Assembly: GCA_035652315.1 (NCBI GenBank)
Contig: DASREA010000035.1
Span: 1 to 64,000 of the forward strand
Direction of reading: 5' to 3'
Length of the DNA stretch: 64,000 bases
Source: CANKHA01 sp035652315
GTDB lineage: Bacteria > Pseudomonadota > Alphaproteobacteria > Rhizobiales > Xanthobacteraceae
Shown here piece by piece: positions 8,674 to 17,608 of this stretch. A model generated the notes under the pieces. That model did no database searches, was not told where the DNA came from, and saw only the letters and a list, made by a program, of their open reading frames with translations. The translations under genes and the position numbers were made by a program. Position 1 is the stretch's first letter, and each line of letters begins with the position of its first letter.

Positions 8674-9550
8674 TCCGGCGCGCCAATTCGACAATGCCCT
8701 CCCGGCCGGGCTGGAAGCCGCGGGCAATCGCCTCGCATTGCCATTCACCGGGTGCGCCTTCGATTCGGTAGAGGTTGTAGGTCGCGGGCGCCTTGCCGCA
8801 ATCGCGCGGGGAAGAAGCCGAAGGGACGCCGAAAACGGGAATGCCGGCTCGCGGCCCCTTGAGCCAAATCAGGCTCGGCACGTGGTCGTGGCCGTGCAGC
8901 ACCAATTCGGCGCCGTGGACGGCGAGTACGTCGCGAAAGGCTTTGGCATCGAGCAGGCGCTTGTGACCCTTGCCCGGCGTGCGAAAGGGTGGGTGGTGTA
9001 TGAGCACGATACGGAATAAGCCTTCATGCTCCAGCTCGGGCAGGAGTTGCGCTAACCGCTGCAATTGCCCGGAACCGAGCGCGCCGGTTGCCATGAAGGG
9101 CAGCGTCGGGATCGCGGTGGAAAGCCCGATCAGCGCCGCCGGCCCCCGCCGCCGCACAAAGGGAAAAGCCACCTCGTTCGATCCGTCGCCGCGCATGAAA
9201 GTCAGCCAATAGCGCGACGCCTGTTCCTTTGCAGCGGGCACGTAAGCATCGTGATTGCCGGGAATTACGGTGACGTCCTCGGCCGCGCCTAGCGACGCCA
9301 GCCATGCCGCGGCGCCGGCAAATTCCGCGTCGAGCGAGATATTCACCAGGTCGCCGGTCACCGCGATGTGGTCGGCATTTTCGCGCGCGAGGTCGGCGAC
9401 GAGGCTATCGAGCACCTCGCGGCGATGCTCCTTGCGGCGGCAGCGGTACCAATTGAGAAAGCCGAGCAGGCGCTTATTGGCGAGTTCGCCGGGACGGGCG
9501 CGCGGCAGCGGTGCGAGATGCGGATCGGAAAGATGCGCGAGGACGAACAT
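8639..9550 (-). CDS. Calcineurin-like metallophosphoesterase
   Basis: A 303-residue phosphoesterase with the full metal-binding set: LSDPHL near the N-terminus, VTGDLVN, IPGNHDAY, a late His in LIHHPP, and LHGHDHVPS. Such enzymes hydrolyse phosphodi- or monoesters, for example cyclic nucleotides or UDP-diacylglucosamine; the substrate here is not evident. It starts 4 bases after the stop of mbfA on the same strand and is probably translated from the same transcript. Its 3' end overlaps the convergent membrane protein gene by 35 bases, so both products are read from that stretch. Confidence 0.9.
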   Translation of the reverse strand: MFVLAHLSDPHLAPLPRARPGELANKRLLGFLNWYRCRRKEHRREVLDSLVADLARENADHIAVTGDLVNISLDAEFAGAAAWLASLGAAEDVTVIPGNHDAYVPAAKEQASRYWLTFMRGDGSNEVAFPFVRRRGPAALIGLSTAIPTLPFMATGALGSGQLQRLAQLLPELEHEGLFRIVLIHHPPFRTPGKGHKRLLDAKAFRDVLAVHGAELVLHGHDHVPSLIWLKGPRAGIPVFGVPSASSPRDCGKAPATYNLYRIEGAPGEWQCEAIARGFQPGREGIVELARRTIAGEAPAARR

Positions 9551-9554
9551 CGCC

Positions 9555-10511
9555 TCAGGCGCTGCCGATCAATATTCCGGCCAGGAAGACCAGCGTGCCG
9601 CCGACGATCACTTGGAACGACGAGGCCAGGAAGGGCGTGTCCATGTAGCGGTAGCGGATATAGGAGATTGCCGCCAGTTCGACCGCGACAACCGCCACCG
9701 CCAGCGCCGTTGCCACGAAGAAACTGGGAATGAGATAGGGCAGGGTATGCCCGATGCCGCCGATCATGGTCATGATTCCGGTGACGGTGCCGCGCACCAC
9801 CGGCGCGCCGCGGCCGGTGAGCGAGCCGTCGTCGGAGGCCGCTTCGGCGAAGCCCATGGAAATGCCGGCGCCGACCGACGCGGCAAGCCCCACCAGGAAC
9901 GTCTCCCAGGTGTTGTGGGTGGCGAAGGCCGCGGCGAACAATGGCGCCAGCGTGGATACCGAACCGTCCATCAACCCGACGAGGCCGGGCTGCACATATT
10001 GCAGCAGGAACATCCGCCGGGCGGTTTCGTCTTCGCGCTCGCGCGCGGTCCGTGTCAGAATCTGTTCGCCGAGCTTTTGCGCCAGCGTTTCGTGCTCGCT
10101 TTCGATGTCGGCCAGTTCGGTGAGAAGCTGCCGGGTCGAAGCGTCGCGCGTGGCTTCGGCAGCCTTTCGATAAAAGCGCTCTGCCTCATATTCCATCGCC
10201 TCGGCGTATTTGCGCACTTCCTCCAGATTGAGCGAACTCATCAGCCAGAGCGCGGGCTTGTGGATGAAACCCTTGACGTCCTGCCGGCGGATGAGCGGCA
10301 GATAGTCGCCGAATTTCGAGCGATACAGATCGAACAGCATGGTGCGGTGGCGCACCTCTTCATCGGCCATCTCGTCGAAGACCTTGGCCGACGCGGGAAA
10401 TTGCGTGCGTAGCCCTTCGGCGAAGCCGCGATAGATACGGCTGTCCTCTTCCTCATTGGAGATGGCCAGCGCCAGGATTTCCTGTTCGCTGAGATCGGCA
10501 AAACGCTTCAC
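9555..10511 (-). CDS. mbfA: MbfA: membrane-bound ferritin-like/VIT1 iron exporter
   Basis: A 318-residue fusion. The N-terminal erythrin/rubrerythrin-like ferritin domain (about residues 1-150) has the di-iron ligands in ISNEEEDSRIYRGFAE, ADEEVRHRTM, EYEAERFYRKAAE and DIESEHETLAQ. The C-terminal part is a VIT1/CCC1-type membrane domain with PGLVGLMDGSVSTLAPLFAAA and five hydrophobic segments. In Bradyrhizobium and Agrobacterium MbfA exports iron and protects against iron and peroxide stress under Irr control. A GTG start at 10511 is preferred because GAGG lies 5 bases before it; the frame stays open to a TTG at 10538. No convincing Irr (ICE) palindrome was seen upstream. Confidence 0.9.
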   Translation of the reverse strand: MKRFADLSEQEILALAISNEEEDSRIYRGFAEGLRTQFPASAKVFDEMADEEVRHRTMLFDLYRSKFGDYLPLIRRQDVKGFIHKPALWLMSSLNLEEVRKYAEAMEYEAERFYRKAAEATRDASTRQLLTELADIESEHETLAQKLGEQILTRTAREREDETARRMFLLQYVQPGLVGLMDGSVSTLAPLFAAAFATHNTWETFLVGLAASVGAGISMGFAEAASDDGSLTGRGAPVVRGTVTGIMTMIGGIGHTLPYLIPSFFVATALAVAVVAVELAAISYIRYRYMDTPFLASSFQVIVGGTLVFLAGILIGSA

Positions 10512-10603
10512 GGCAGCCTCGTCGGCGGGAGGAGTCAACGCGGATCGATATTATGGCTATTGTAAACGAGGCCCTGCGGAATCGACAGATCGGAAATGGA
10601 CTA

Positions 10604-11083
10604 ATGGCAGACAAGGATTCGGCCGCTTGGGAATACCTTTTCGCGCCGGCCCTGCATTTTTACTGGCGTTTTGCCCGGGGAATGACGTTGGGGGTGCGCG
10701 GCCTTGTGGTCGACGACCGCCGCCGCGTTTTTCTGGTCCAGCACAGCTATGTGCGCGGCTGGCACCTTCCCGGCGGCGGCGTCGAGGTCGGCGAGACCGT
10801 GCTCCAGGCGCTGTCCCGCGAGCTTGCCGAGGAAGGCAACATCGAGATGACTGGGCCGCCGGAGTTTCACGGGGTCTTTTTCAATTCCCGATATTCGCGG
10901 CGCGACCACGTGGTGCTGTTTCTGGTGCGCGATTTCCGCCAGGATAAGCCGCCGCAGCCAACCCGCGAGATCGCGGCCAGCGGGTTCTTTGCGCTCGACG
11001 ACATGCCGAACGACACCACGGCCGCAACGCGCGCGCGAATCGCCGAAGTTCTCGGCCGCGCGCCGATCAGCGATCGCTGGTGA
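10604..11083 (+). CDS. Nudix hydrolase
   Basis: A 159-residue protein with a central Nudix box (GGGVEVGETVLQALSRELAE, then EGNI), preceded by GLVVDDRRRVFLVQHSY and GWHLPG. Nudix enzymes cleave nucleoside diphosphates linked to another group. The final Gly of the consensus REUXEEXGU is Asn here, which is slightly unusual. The start at 10604 (MADKDSAAWEYLF) is chosen over the ATG at 10553 because the extra 17 residues look unconserved, though neither has a strong ribosome-binding site. It is divergent from mbfA. Confidence 0.82.
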   Translation: MADKDSAAWEYLFAPALHFYWRFARGMTLGVRGLVVDDRRRVFLVQHSYVRGWHLPGGGVEVGETVLQALSRELAEEGNIEMTGPPEFHGVFFNSRYSRRDHVVLFLVRDFRQDKPPQPTREIAASGFFALDDMPNDTTAATRARIAEVLGRAPISDRW

Positions 11084-11122
11084 AAATCACCTGCGCGACA
11101 GTCGGCTTGATTTTTCCTTCGC

Positions 11123-12091
11123 TCAGGTCGCGCGCACCGTTTCGGCAAAGAGATCGTCCACCGCGTAGTCGCCACGGATCAAATTCTGGTCGCGCGAATA
11201 CATCATGAAGCGCTCCAAGTTGCTGCGATTGACGGCAAGCCCCATCGGCCAGACATCCTTGCCGAACATCTGCTTCTCGCGCTCGTAATAGCGGCGGCCG
11301 AAGACCAAGCTTGACCAGTTCGGATCGGAGAAATAGTCGTCGGCGATCTCCCGTGCCTGTTTGAACATCTGCATCACCGCTTCCGGGAGCCAAGGTTCGC
11401 GCCTGGCGAGGTCGCTGCGGATGGCGAGGATATGCATGATGGGGAAATAGCCGTATTTCCGGAAATAGCGCAGCTCCTCGGCATCGGCATCGCGGAACAG
11501 GCGCCGCGCCGCGACCTGACCCGAGACGATGGAACGCGGCGGATGCGGCTGGATCACCGCATCGATCTCGCCATCCCTGAGCAGCAGCCCCGCATCCACG
11601 CCTTTCGGCAGTTTTTCGATCTTCACGCCGGGCTTCGCCTCGAATGCGATTTTCTCGTCGTGGCCGACGAACCAATGAATTTCCTCCCACGGCACCCCGT
11701 ATTCGAACTTCAGATCGCCCTTGGCGAGCAGCGACAGCGTGGTCTGGAACGACCGGATGGCGACGCGCTTCCCGACGAGATCGGAGGGATTGCTGAAAGG
11801 CGAGTCCGCGAGCACATAGAACAATCCGGCGCTGAACAAGCGGCGCGGGAACACCGGCACACCCGTTATCGGCAGCTTGCGGTCAATCGCCATGAGATAA
11901 GTGGACATTGAGAATTCACAAAGATCGAATTCGCCCTTGAGCATCCTCTCGTGGCGGCCGGAGCCGTCGCGCAGCGGCTCGGTTTGCCCGACCTGCAAAG
12001 GCTTCAGCGACATGCCCTTGGGCGGCGTGACCGTGCCATCGAAGAAAGGAAAATGCCGGTCGTAGCGCTCGAGCGCGATGGTGATTTCCAT
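11123..12091 (-). CDS. Periplasmic-binding-protein-fold protein, 4,5-dihydroxyphthalate decarboxylase-like
   Basis: A 322-residue protein starting MEITIALERYDRHFPFFDG, with FDLCEFSMSTYLMAIDRK, FPRRLFSAGLFYVLADSPFSNPSDLVGKRVAI and a C-terminal YEREKQMFGKDVWPMGLAVNR-type stretch. This is the PBP2 family that includes 4,5-dihydroxyphthalate decarboxylase and related solute-binding proteins. There is no signal peptide, so a cytoplasmic enzyme is more likely than a transport receptor. Such genes occur in aromatic-compound degraders, but no pathway partners are next to it. It is convergent with the Nudix gene. The substrate is unknown. Confidence 0.72.
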   Translation of the reverse strand: MEITIALERYDRHFPFFDGTVTPPKGMSLKPLQVGQTEPLRDGSGRHERMLKGEFDLCEFSMSTYLMAIDRKLPITGVPVFPRRLFSAGLFYVLADSPFSNPSDLVGKRVAIRSFQTTLSLLAKGDLKFEYGVPWEEIHWFVGHDEKIAFEAKPGVKIEKLPKGVDAGLLLRDGEIDAVIQPHPPRSIVSGQVAARRLFRDADAEELRYFRKYGYFPIMHILAIRSDLARREPWLPEAVMQMFKQAREIADDYFSDPNWSSLVFGRRYYEREKQMFGKDVWPMGLAVNRSNLERFMMYSRDQNLIRGDYAVDDLFAETVRAT

Positions 12092-12221
12092 GACCCCTTC
12101 ATCCTAGATCGTTTGATTGCGCTGACTCCTAGACAGCGCCTCGCGGCGGCAAAGACAAGGATTAAGTCCGCCGATGGACCTGGTCCCTGCCAAATGCTAA
12201 GCGCGACGGCCGGGGGACGAG

Positions 12222-12737
12222 ATGGCCGATCTTTCTCTGACGATTTTGCCGGAAACCGAAGATGATGCCGTCGCCATAGAACGGCTGCACGAGCGCACCT
12301 TTGGGCCGGGACGATTCGCCCGCACCGCCTTCCGTATCCGGGAAGGCGTGGGACACCGGCTCGAGCTCTCCTTCACCGCCCGCATCGGGACGCTCCTGGT
12401 CGGCTCCGTGCGCTTGTCCCCCGTACGCATCGGCGAAACTCCGGCCTTGTTACTGGGACCCTTGACCGTGGAGCCGCCATTCCGCGAGCGCGGCATCGGC
12501 ATCGGTTTGCTGGAGCGGGCGCTGCAGGAAGCCAAGGCGAAAGGGCACCGCCTGGTCGTGCTAGTGGGCGACGAGCCGTATTACGCGCGCGCCGGGTTCA
12601 AACGGATTCCCAAAGGGGTGGTGAGCATGCCCGGCCCCGTCGATCCGCAAAGGCTGCTTGTTGCCGAACTGGCGCCCGGCGCATTCGACGGCGTGCACGG
12701 CGCGATCCGCCCCGAGTGGGAAGCCGTTCAGGGCTAG
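12222..12737 (+). CDS. GNAT family N-acetyltransferase (YhbS-like)
   Basis: A 171-residue acetyltransferase. The acetyl-CoA loop is RERGIGIGLLERALQEAK (about residues 90-107), preceded by LLLGPLTVEPPF and followed by LVVLVGDEPYYARAGFKRIP, the layout of the YhbS-type GNAT proteins. GGGGGACGAG before the ATG at 12222 gives a good ribosome-binding site. Its stop overlaps the stop of the convergent VWA-like gene by 4 bases. The acceptor is unknown. Confidence 0.88.
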   Translation: MADLSLTILPETEDDAVAIERLHERTFGPGRFARTAFRIREGVGHRLELSFTARIGTLLVGSVRLSPVRIGETPALLLGPLTVEPPFRERGIGIGLLERALQEAKAKGHRLVVLVGDEPYYARAGFKRIPKGVVSMPGPVDPQRLLVAELAPGAFDGVHGAIRPEWEAVQG

Positions 12738-14800
12738 CGTCCCTCGCGCGCCCAGGTCGCCGCCAGGCTGCCGATCAAAAGCAGCAAGCCGATAAAGCCG
12801 GCGAACATCGGCAAGACGTCGATGCCGCGCACGACACTGGCATCGCGCATCTTGAGGCCGATCCAGTCGTCGCCTTGATAAGTGCTGCTGGAATGCACGG
12901 GAACGACGCGCGGCACGCTGATTCCGGTCCGCCCCTCCACACGGCGGGCGTCGCCGCCGGTCGCGGCTGCAAGCGGCGCAATCACATCGAGCGTCGACGT
13001 CACTTCGGCGAATTCCCGGGGGTTAGCCGGCCCGAGATTGGTGAGCGCGGTGAGCTTTCCTTCGCCGGCGCGCCAGAGTCCCAATTCGTTGGCGGCCAGC
13101 GTGCCGCGCCAAAGCCCGGGCTCGACCGGTTGCAGGGTCAACGTGGTTTTCGCCCCCGAAGGCGAGGTCACCGTCACCTCTCCGATGCTGTCGCCCATGG
13201 TCTGCCGCTCGACCGTCAGGTCGTGGCCATGGGCGGACAGGCGCAGCGCCTCTTCCTCGAGTTCCGGCTGCTTCATCAGCCAATGCGACAGTCGCCGCAT
13301 CAGGTCGAGATGCGGCCCGCCGCCCTCGTAGCCGCGAGCCCAAAGCCAGATCTGATCCGACAGCATCAGCGCCACACGGCCTTTGCCTTCGCGCTCGAGG
13401 ATGAGCAACGGCTTATCGTCGACGCCTTGCATGACAGTTGTGCCGGACGTCGGCCTGACGTCGACCTGACGGAACCAGCGGCTCCAGTGCGGCGGATTGG
13501 ATTCGGCGCCGGCCAGATCGCGGGTGACAGGATGACGTTTGCCGAGGTCGCTCAAATGCGCGCGGAAAGCCGCCTCGGTCACTTGCCCGCTGGGCTCCGC
13601 CGGCAGGATGGCGTCGAGCGGCGTGCGCCACAGGCTGGTCTGGCTGGCATAGTCGGGCCCCGCCGCGATCAGCACCGCGCCACCGTCGCGAACGTATTTG
13701 GCGATGTTCTCGAAATAGACGACCGGAAGCACGCCTTGCTGCGCATAGCGGTCGAAGATGATCAGCTGAAACTCACCGATCTTCTGCTGGAACAGCTCGC
13801 GCGTCGGGAAGGCGATCAGCGACAATTCGTTGATTGGCGTGCCGTCCTGCTTCTCCGGCGGCCGCAGAATGGTGAAGTGGACGAGATCGACGCTGGCGTC
13901 GGATTTCAACAGGTTGCGCCAGGTGCGCTCGCCCGCGTTGGGTTCGCCGGAAACCAGCAGGACGCGCAGCTTGTCGCGCACCCCGTCGATCGAGACCACG
14001 GCGCGGTTGTTGACCGTCGTCAACTCGCCGGCCAGCGGCGATGCCTCGATCTCCACGATATTCTGTCCGGCATGCGGGATGGGGATTTCGACATCGACTT
14101 GCTGGCCGACCGTAACGTCGCGCTTGTCGATGACTTCGCCGTCGCGGCGCACCGTGATCTGCGCCGGCTGCGGCGAGGCGCCCTGATCCTCGACCCGGAA
14201 GCCGACGGTCTGCGATTGTCCCACGATGCCGAAGCGCGGAGCCGCGACCAGCGCCACGCGCCGGTCGCGTTCGTCGGCGTGCCCGGTGATCAGCGCATGC
14301 ACCGGCGCGGAGAAGCCGAGCGCCGAGGCTGCCGCCGGCACGTCATGCACGCGTCCGTCGGTGACGATGATGGCGCCGGCCACGCGGTCCGGCGGCACGT
14401 CGGCCAGTGCGGTGCCAAGCGCGGAAAACAGATGCGTGCCGTCGGTCTCGCCGTCCGATTGGCCGGCTTCGACGGTGCGCACTTCGAGGCCCTTGATCTG
14501 CCTGAGCCGATCCATCAGCGCCGCGCGGACCGCTTCGGTCTGCTTGTTGCGGTCTCCGAAATCCTGGCTCGGGCTCTTGTCGATAATCACCGCCGCCACC
14601 GACGTCAGCGGCTCGCGCTCCTCGCGGGTGAAGGAGGGATTGGCCAGGGCCAACAGCATCAAGGCCAACGCCAGAGTGCGGATCAATGCGCCGCGGCTGC
14701 CCCCGATGATGAGCAGCGCCGCGATGACCAGCGCCACGCCGGCGGCCGCCCACATCACGACGGCGGGCAGGAGCGGGGCGAAGGCGATGCCGTAATGCAA
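12734..14800 (-). CDS. VWA/glutamine-amidotransferase-like membrane protein of a MoxR operon
   Basis: A 688-residue protein. Two membrane segments sit at about residues 8-52, and a final one near 660-680 (MFAGFIGLLLLIGSLAATW). The first periplasmic domain is von Willebrand A-like, with a DKSPS metal site (D-x-S-x-S) and VTDGRVHD. The central part, FDRYAQQGVLPVVYFENIAKYVRDGGAVLI, is typical of the glutamine-amidotransferase-like fold of these proteins. It is the last gene of the MoxR-DUF58-DUF4159 operon, 9 bases behind the DUF4159 gene. The complex is thought to act in envelope protein or metal-dependent maturation; its exact job is unknown. Confidence 0.75.
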   Translation of the reverse strand: MHYGIAFAPLLPAVVMWAAAGVALVIAALLIIGGSRGALIRTLALALMLLALANPSFTREEREPLTSVAAVIIDKSPSQDFGDRNKQTEAVRAALMDRLRQIKGLEVRTVEAGQSDGETDGTHLFSALGTALADVPPDRVAGAIIVTDGRVHDVPAAASALGFSAPVHALITGHADERDRRVALVAAPRFGIVGQSQTVGFRVEDQGASPQPAQITVRRDGEVIDKRDVTVGQQVDVEIPIPHAGQNIVEIEASPLAGELTTVNNRAVVSIDGVRDKLRVLLVSGEPNAGERTWRNLLKSDASVDLVHFTILRPPEKQDGTPINELSLIAFPTRELFQQKIGEFQLIIFDRYAQQGVLPVVYFENIAKYVRDGGAVLIAAGPDYASQTSLWRTPLDAILPAEPSGQVTEAAFRAHLSDLGKRHPVTRDLAGAESNPPHWSRWFRQVDVRPTSGTTVMQGVDDKPLLILEREGKGRVALMLSDQIWLWARGYEGGGPHLDLMRRLSHWLMKQPELEEEALRLSAHGHDLTVERQTMGDSIGEVTVTSPSGAKTTLTLQPVEPGLWRGTLAANELGLWRAGEGKLTALTNLGPANPREFAEVTSTLDVIAPLAAATGGDARRVEGRTGISVPRVVPVHSSSTYQGDDWIGLKMRDASVVRGIDVLPMFAGFIGLLLLIGSLAATWAREGR

Positions 14801-14809
14801 ATTCAGCTC

Positions 14810-17608
14810 CTATTGCCCGAGCCGCTCGAGCAGCGCGGGCACATGGACCTGGTCGGCTTTGTAATTGCCGGTCAGGGCATACATGACGATGTTGACGCCG
14901 GCGCGGAACGCGAATTCGCGCTGGCGGGGATCTCCCGGCACCATCGGCAGCACCGGCTCGCCGTCGGACCGCACCGCCCAGGCACCGGCCAGATCGTTCG
15001 ACGTGATGAGGATCGACGACACGCCATCGCCGGCGCGCGCCGGGCGATCACTCTGATCTTCGTCGGGCGGCGGCAAAGCCTCGGCCCAAAGCTGCCCGCC
15101 GGTATAGCGGCCCGGAAATTCGCGCAGCAGATAAAACGTCTTGGTCAGGACATGGTCGCTGGATACCGGCTGTAGTTCGGGGATGTCGAGCGAGGACAGG
15201 ATTTCGCGCAGCGCCAGCGCGCCGGGACCCTGCGATTCCGCGCCGGCGGGGGCGTCCATGGCGTCCTTGGTGTCGAAGAGCACAGTGCCGCCCTGCTTCA
15301 TATAGGCGTCGATCCGCTGCAGCGCCTCGGGCGACGGCTTCTGTGCGCCGGGCACGATCGGCCAATAGATCAGCGGAAAAAACGTGAGCTCGTCATGGGC
15401 GATATCGAGGCCCATCGGCTCCCCGGCCTCGAGTGCGGTGCGTTGGGCGAGGAATTGCGTCAGACCCTCGAGCCCCATCTTGCTGATGCTGTCGGCCTCG
15501 ACGTCTCCGGTGATCACATAGGCGAGATGCGTCTGCTGAGTCGCTTTCAGCGCGAATTGATCGGCGCTTTGCGCAAGGACGCGCGGGGACGCCGCGAGCA
15601 AGCCGCCAAAGACCGCCAGGGCGATCACTGCGGAAGAAGGCCGCCGGCGCTGCAGCAGCCGGGCAATGCCGCCGGCGAGCCAGAACACCACCAGCGCGTC
15701 GATCAGCAGCAGCGCCAGCGCGGTAAACAGCACCGGGCCGCGCATATCCTGCGGCTCGATGGTGCGATAGGGCTGCTGGCTCGCATTCAGCGGTGAGAAA
15801 TCGAGCGCCTTGAGGCGATCCGCCGGCGCCAGCGCGTTGACCGCGATCTGGCCCTCCGGCGGCCCATAAAATCCCGGCGGGTGTTCGGCGGTGGCGCGCG
15901 CGGAAAAGTTCGCCGGTATCGGCCGCGCCGTCGAAGGCGGGGAAACAAATGCGCCAAAGCCATCGAGCACCCGCGTTGGAGGCACGACGTCGGTGCCCGG
16001 TTTCCCAGGCTTGCCTTCGGTCGGAACTGCGCTGGCGAGCGCGACCACGCGCTTGAGCATTTCCACAAAGCTGCCGGAAAGCGGAAGGTCTGACCAGCGC
16101 GTATCGGCGGTGACGTGGAAGAGAACGATCAGACCTTTTCCTTGCCGGGCCGCGGTCACGAGCGGCGTACCGTCGGCGAGAGTTGCCCAAGTGTGTTCGC
16201 CGAGGTCGGCATCGGGTTCCGCCAAGACCTGCCGGGTTACTGTCACATCCTCGGGCACGGCGATGCCGTTGAACGGGCTGTCATGGGCAAACGCAGTGAG
16301 ATGCTGCGGCTGGTCCCAGCTCAGCGTGCCGCCGAGAATGCGGCCGCCGCGGCGCAATCGCACCGGCGTGAGATCGTCGTCGGAAGCGGCGGCCAGCCTC
16401 GGTCCGGCAAAACGCACCAGCACACCGCCGCCGTCGATCCATTGCTTGAGCCGCTCATGCACGGCGGCCGGCACCGTTCCGATGTCGGCGAAGACGAGCA
16501 CCGCCAGCTTTTGATCGAGAAATTGCGTCATGGCCTCGGCCGGCACCGCGCTTTCCGGACGCCGTATATCGGCAAAAGGACCGAGCGCGCGCGAAAGATA
16601 ATAGGTCGGCGCCAGCAAGGGTTGGGCCGTATCGGTTGTCGTGCCGGAAATGATGCCGACGGTGTGGCGCTGCCACCGCTTATCGAGCAACTGCACCGCG
16701 CCCGCCGAACGCTCCCCGGCGATCTCGAGTCGCGCAATGTCGTTCCGTAGCTCGACCGGCATGTCGAATTGCGCGGTCGTTTCGCTCTCACCTGATTTGA
16801 AGGAATAGCGCGCCTCGCCGAGCGGCAAGCCCTTGAGATCGAGCGCGCGCACCGCGCCGCTTTCCTCGCCGCCCTGGCTGCGCAACACCTTAACGGTCAG
16901 CGCACCGGCGGTGTTTTCGGCGGCGGCAAGCCCATGCGCCGGCGGCAGGCCGCCATTGATGACGGTCAGTTTCCGCTGCCCCAGCGTACGCGCCAAGTCC
17001 GCTGTGAAGCGGCGATCCTGACCGGCGTCGACGCCGTCGGAAAGCCAGACCGGCTCGATGTCGGGAATGCGCGCGACCATATTTGCCAGCATCGGCAGCG
17101 CCTCGGAGCGCGCGAGCGCGTAAGGCTGCGGCGTGAGCTGTCGAAGCTGCACCCGCGCCGCGCCGGCGCTGACGACGGAAACGTCCTGAACCGTTTGCGA
17201 CAGCGGCACCAGCGCCACGCCACGGTTGCCGTTTTCCGCTTGCGCCAGCAGATCGTCGGCGGTGCGCATCCGCGCTTCCCAATGGGAAGCGGCGGTCCAG
17301 CCGTCGTCGATCAGCAGGGCGAGCGGGCCGCCGGTCCCCGATACCGCCAAGCTCGGATTCCACATCGGCCCGGCTGCGGCGACGATAACCAGCGCCGCCA
17401 GCACGAGACGCAGCAAGGTGAGCCACCAGGGCGTGCGCGACGGCGTTTCCTCCTTCGGCGCGATGTCGAACAGCATCCGCGTCGGCGGAAAATCGACGCG
17501 CCGGGGCCGTGGCGGAATCAGCCGCAGCAGCCACCACAGCACCGGCAGGCTGAACAGCCCGAGCAGAACCAGCGGCTGCGCGAAAGCGAGCGGAAAACCC
17601 GGGATCAA
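14810..17608 (-). CDS. DUF4159 membrane protein with N-terminal BatA-type domain
   Basis: A 932-residue protein. The N-terminus (FAQPLVLLGLFSLPVLWWLLRLIPPRPRR) is the aerotolerance-regulator (BatA) N-terminal signature with two membrane segments to about residue 85. A VWA-like periplasmic region follows, then two more membrane segments at about 640-690. The C-terminal DUF4159 domain (from about residue 710) contains LAYVITGDVEADSIS, FFPLIYWPI and GGTVLFDTKDAMD. It overlaps the DUF58 gene by 4 bases (ATGA). The gene set moxR-DUF58-DUF4159-VWA is a standard alphaproteobacterial block; the role is inferred from MoxR systems. Confidence 0.82.
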   Translation of the reverse strand: MIPGFPLAFAQPLVLLGLFSLPVLWWLLRLIPPRPRRVDFPPTRMLFDIAPKEETPSRTPWWLTLLRLVLAALVIVAAAGPMWNPSLAVSGTGGPLALLIDDGWTAASHWEARMRTADDLLAQAENGNRGVALVPLSQTVQDVSVVSAGAARVQLRQLTPQPYALARSEALPMLANMVARIPDIEPVWLSDGVDAGQDRRFTADLARTLGQRKLTVINGGLPPAHGLAAAENTAGALTVKVLRSQGGEESGAVRALDLKGLPLGEARYSFKSGESETTAQFDMPVELRNDIARLEIAGERSAGAVQLLDKRWQRHTVGIISGTTTDTAQPLLAPTYYLSRALGPFADIRRPESAVPAEAMTQFLDQKLAVLVFADIGTVPAAVHERLKQWIDGGGVLVRFAGPRLAAASDDDLTPVRLRRGGRILGGTLSWDQPQHLTAFAHDSPFNGIAVPEDVTVTRQVLAEPDADLGEHTWATLADGTPLVTAARQGKGLIVLFHVTADTRWSDLPLSGSFVEMLKRVVALASAVPTEGKPGKPGTDVVPPTRVLDGFGAFVSPPSTARPIPANFSARATAEHPPGFYGPPEGQIAVNALAPADRLKALDFSPLNASQQPYRTIEPQDMRGPVLFTALALLLIDALVVFWLAGGIARLLQRRRPSSAVIALAVFGGLLAASPRVLAQSADQFALKATQQTHLAYVITGDVEADSISKMGLEGLTQFLAQRTALEAGEPMGLDIAHDELTFFPLIYWPIVPGAQKPSPEALQRIDAYMKQGGTVLFDTKDAMDAPAGAESQGPGALALREILSSLDIPELQPVSSDHVLTKTFYLLREFPGRYTGGQLWAEALPPPDEDQSDRPARAGDGVSSILITSNDLAGAWAVRSDGEPVLPMVPGDPRQREFAFRAGVNIVMYALTGNYKADQVHVPALLERLGQ

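Noticed and set aside
10512..10603. Irr-type (ICE) operator expected upstream of mbfA
   Set aside because: No TTTAGAA-N3-TTCTAAA-like palindrome is visible between mbfA and the Nudix gene.
12716..15175. A very long open frame (about 819 codons) on the plus strand
   Set aside because: It is antisense to the VWA-like and DUF4159 genes, has no recognisable domain and is Arg/Gly/His-rich, as expected from the shadow of a high-GC gene.
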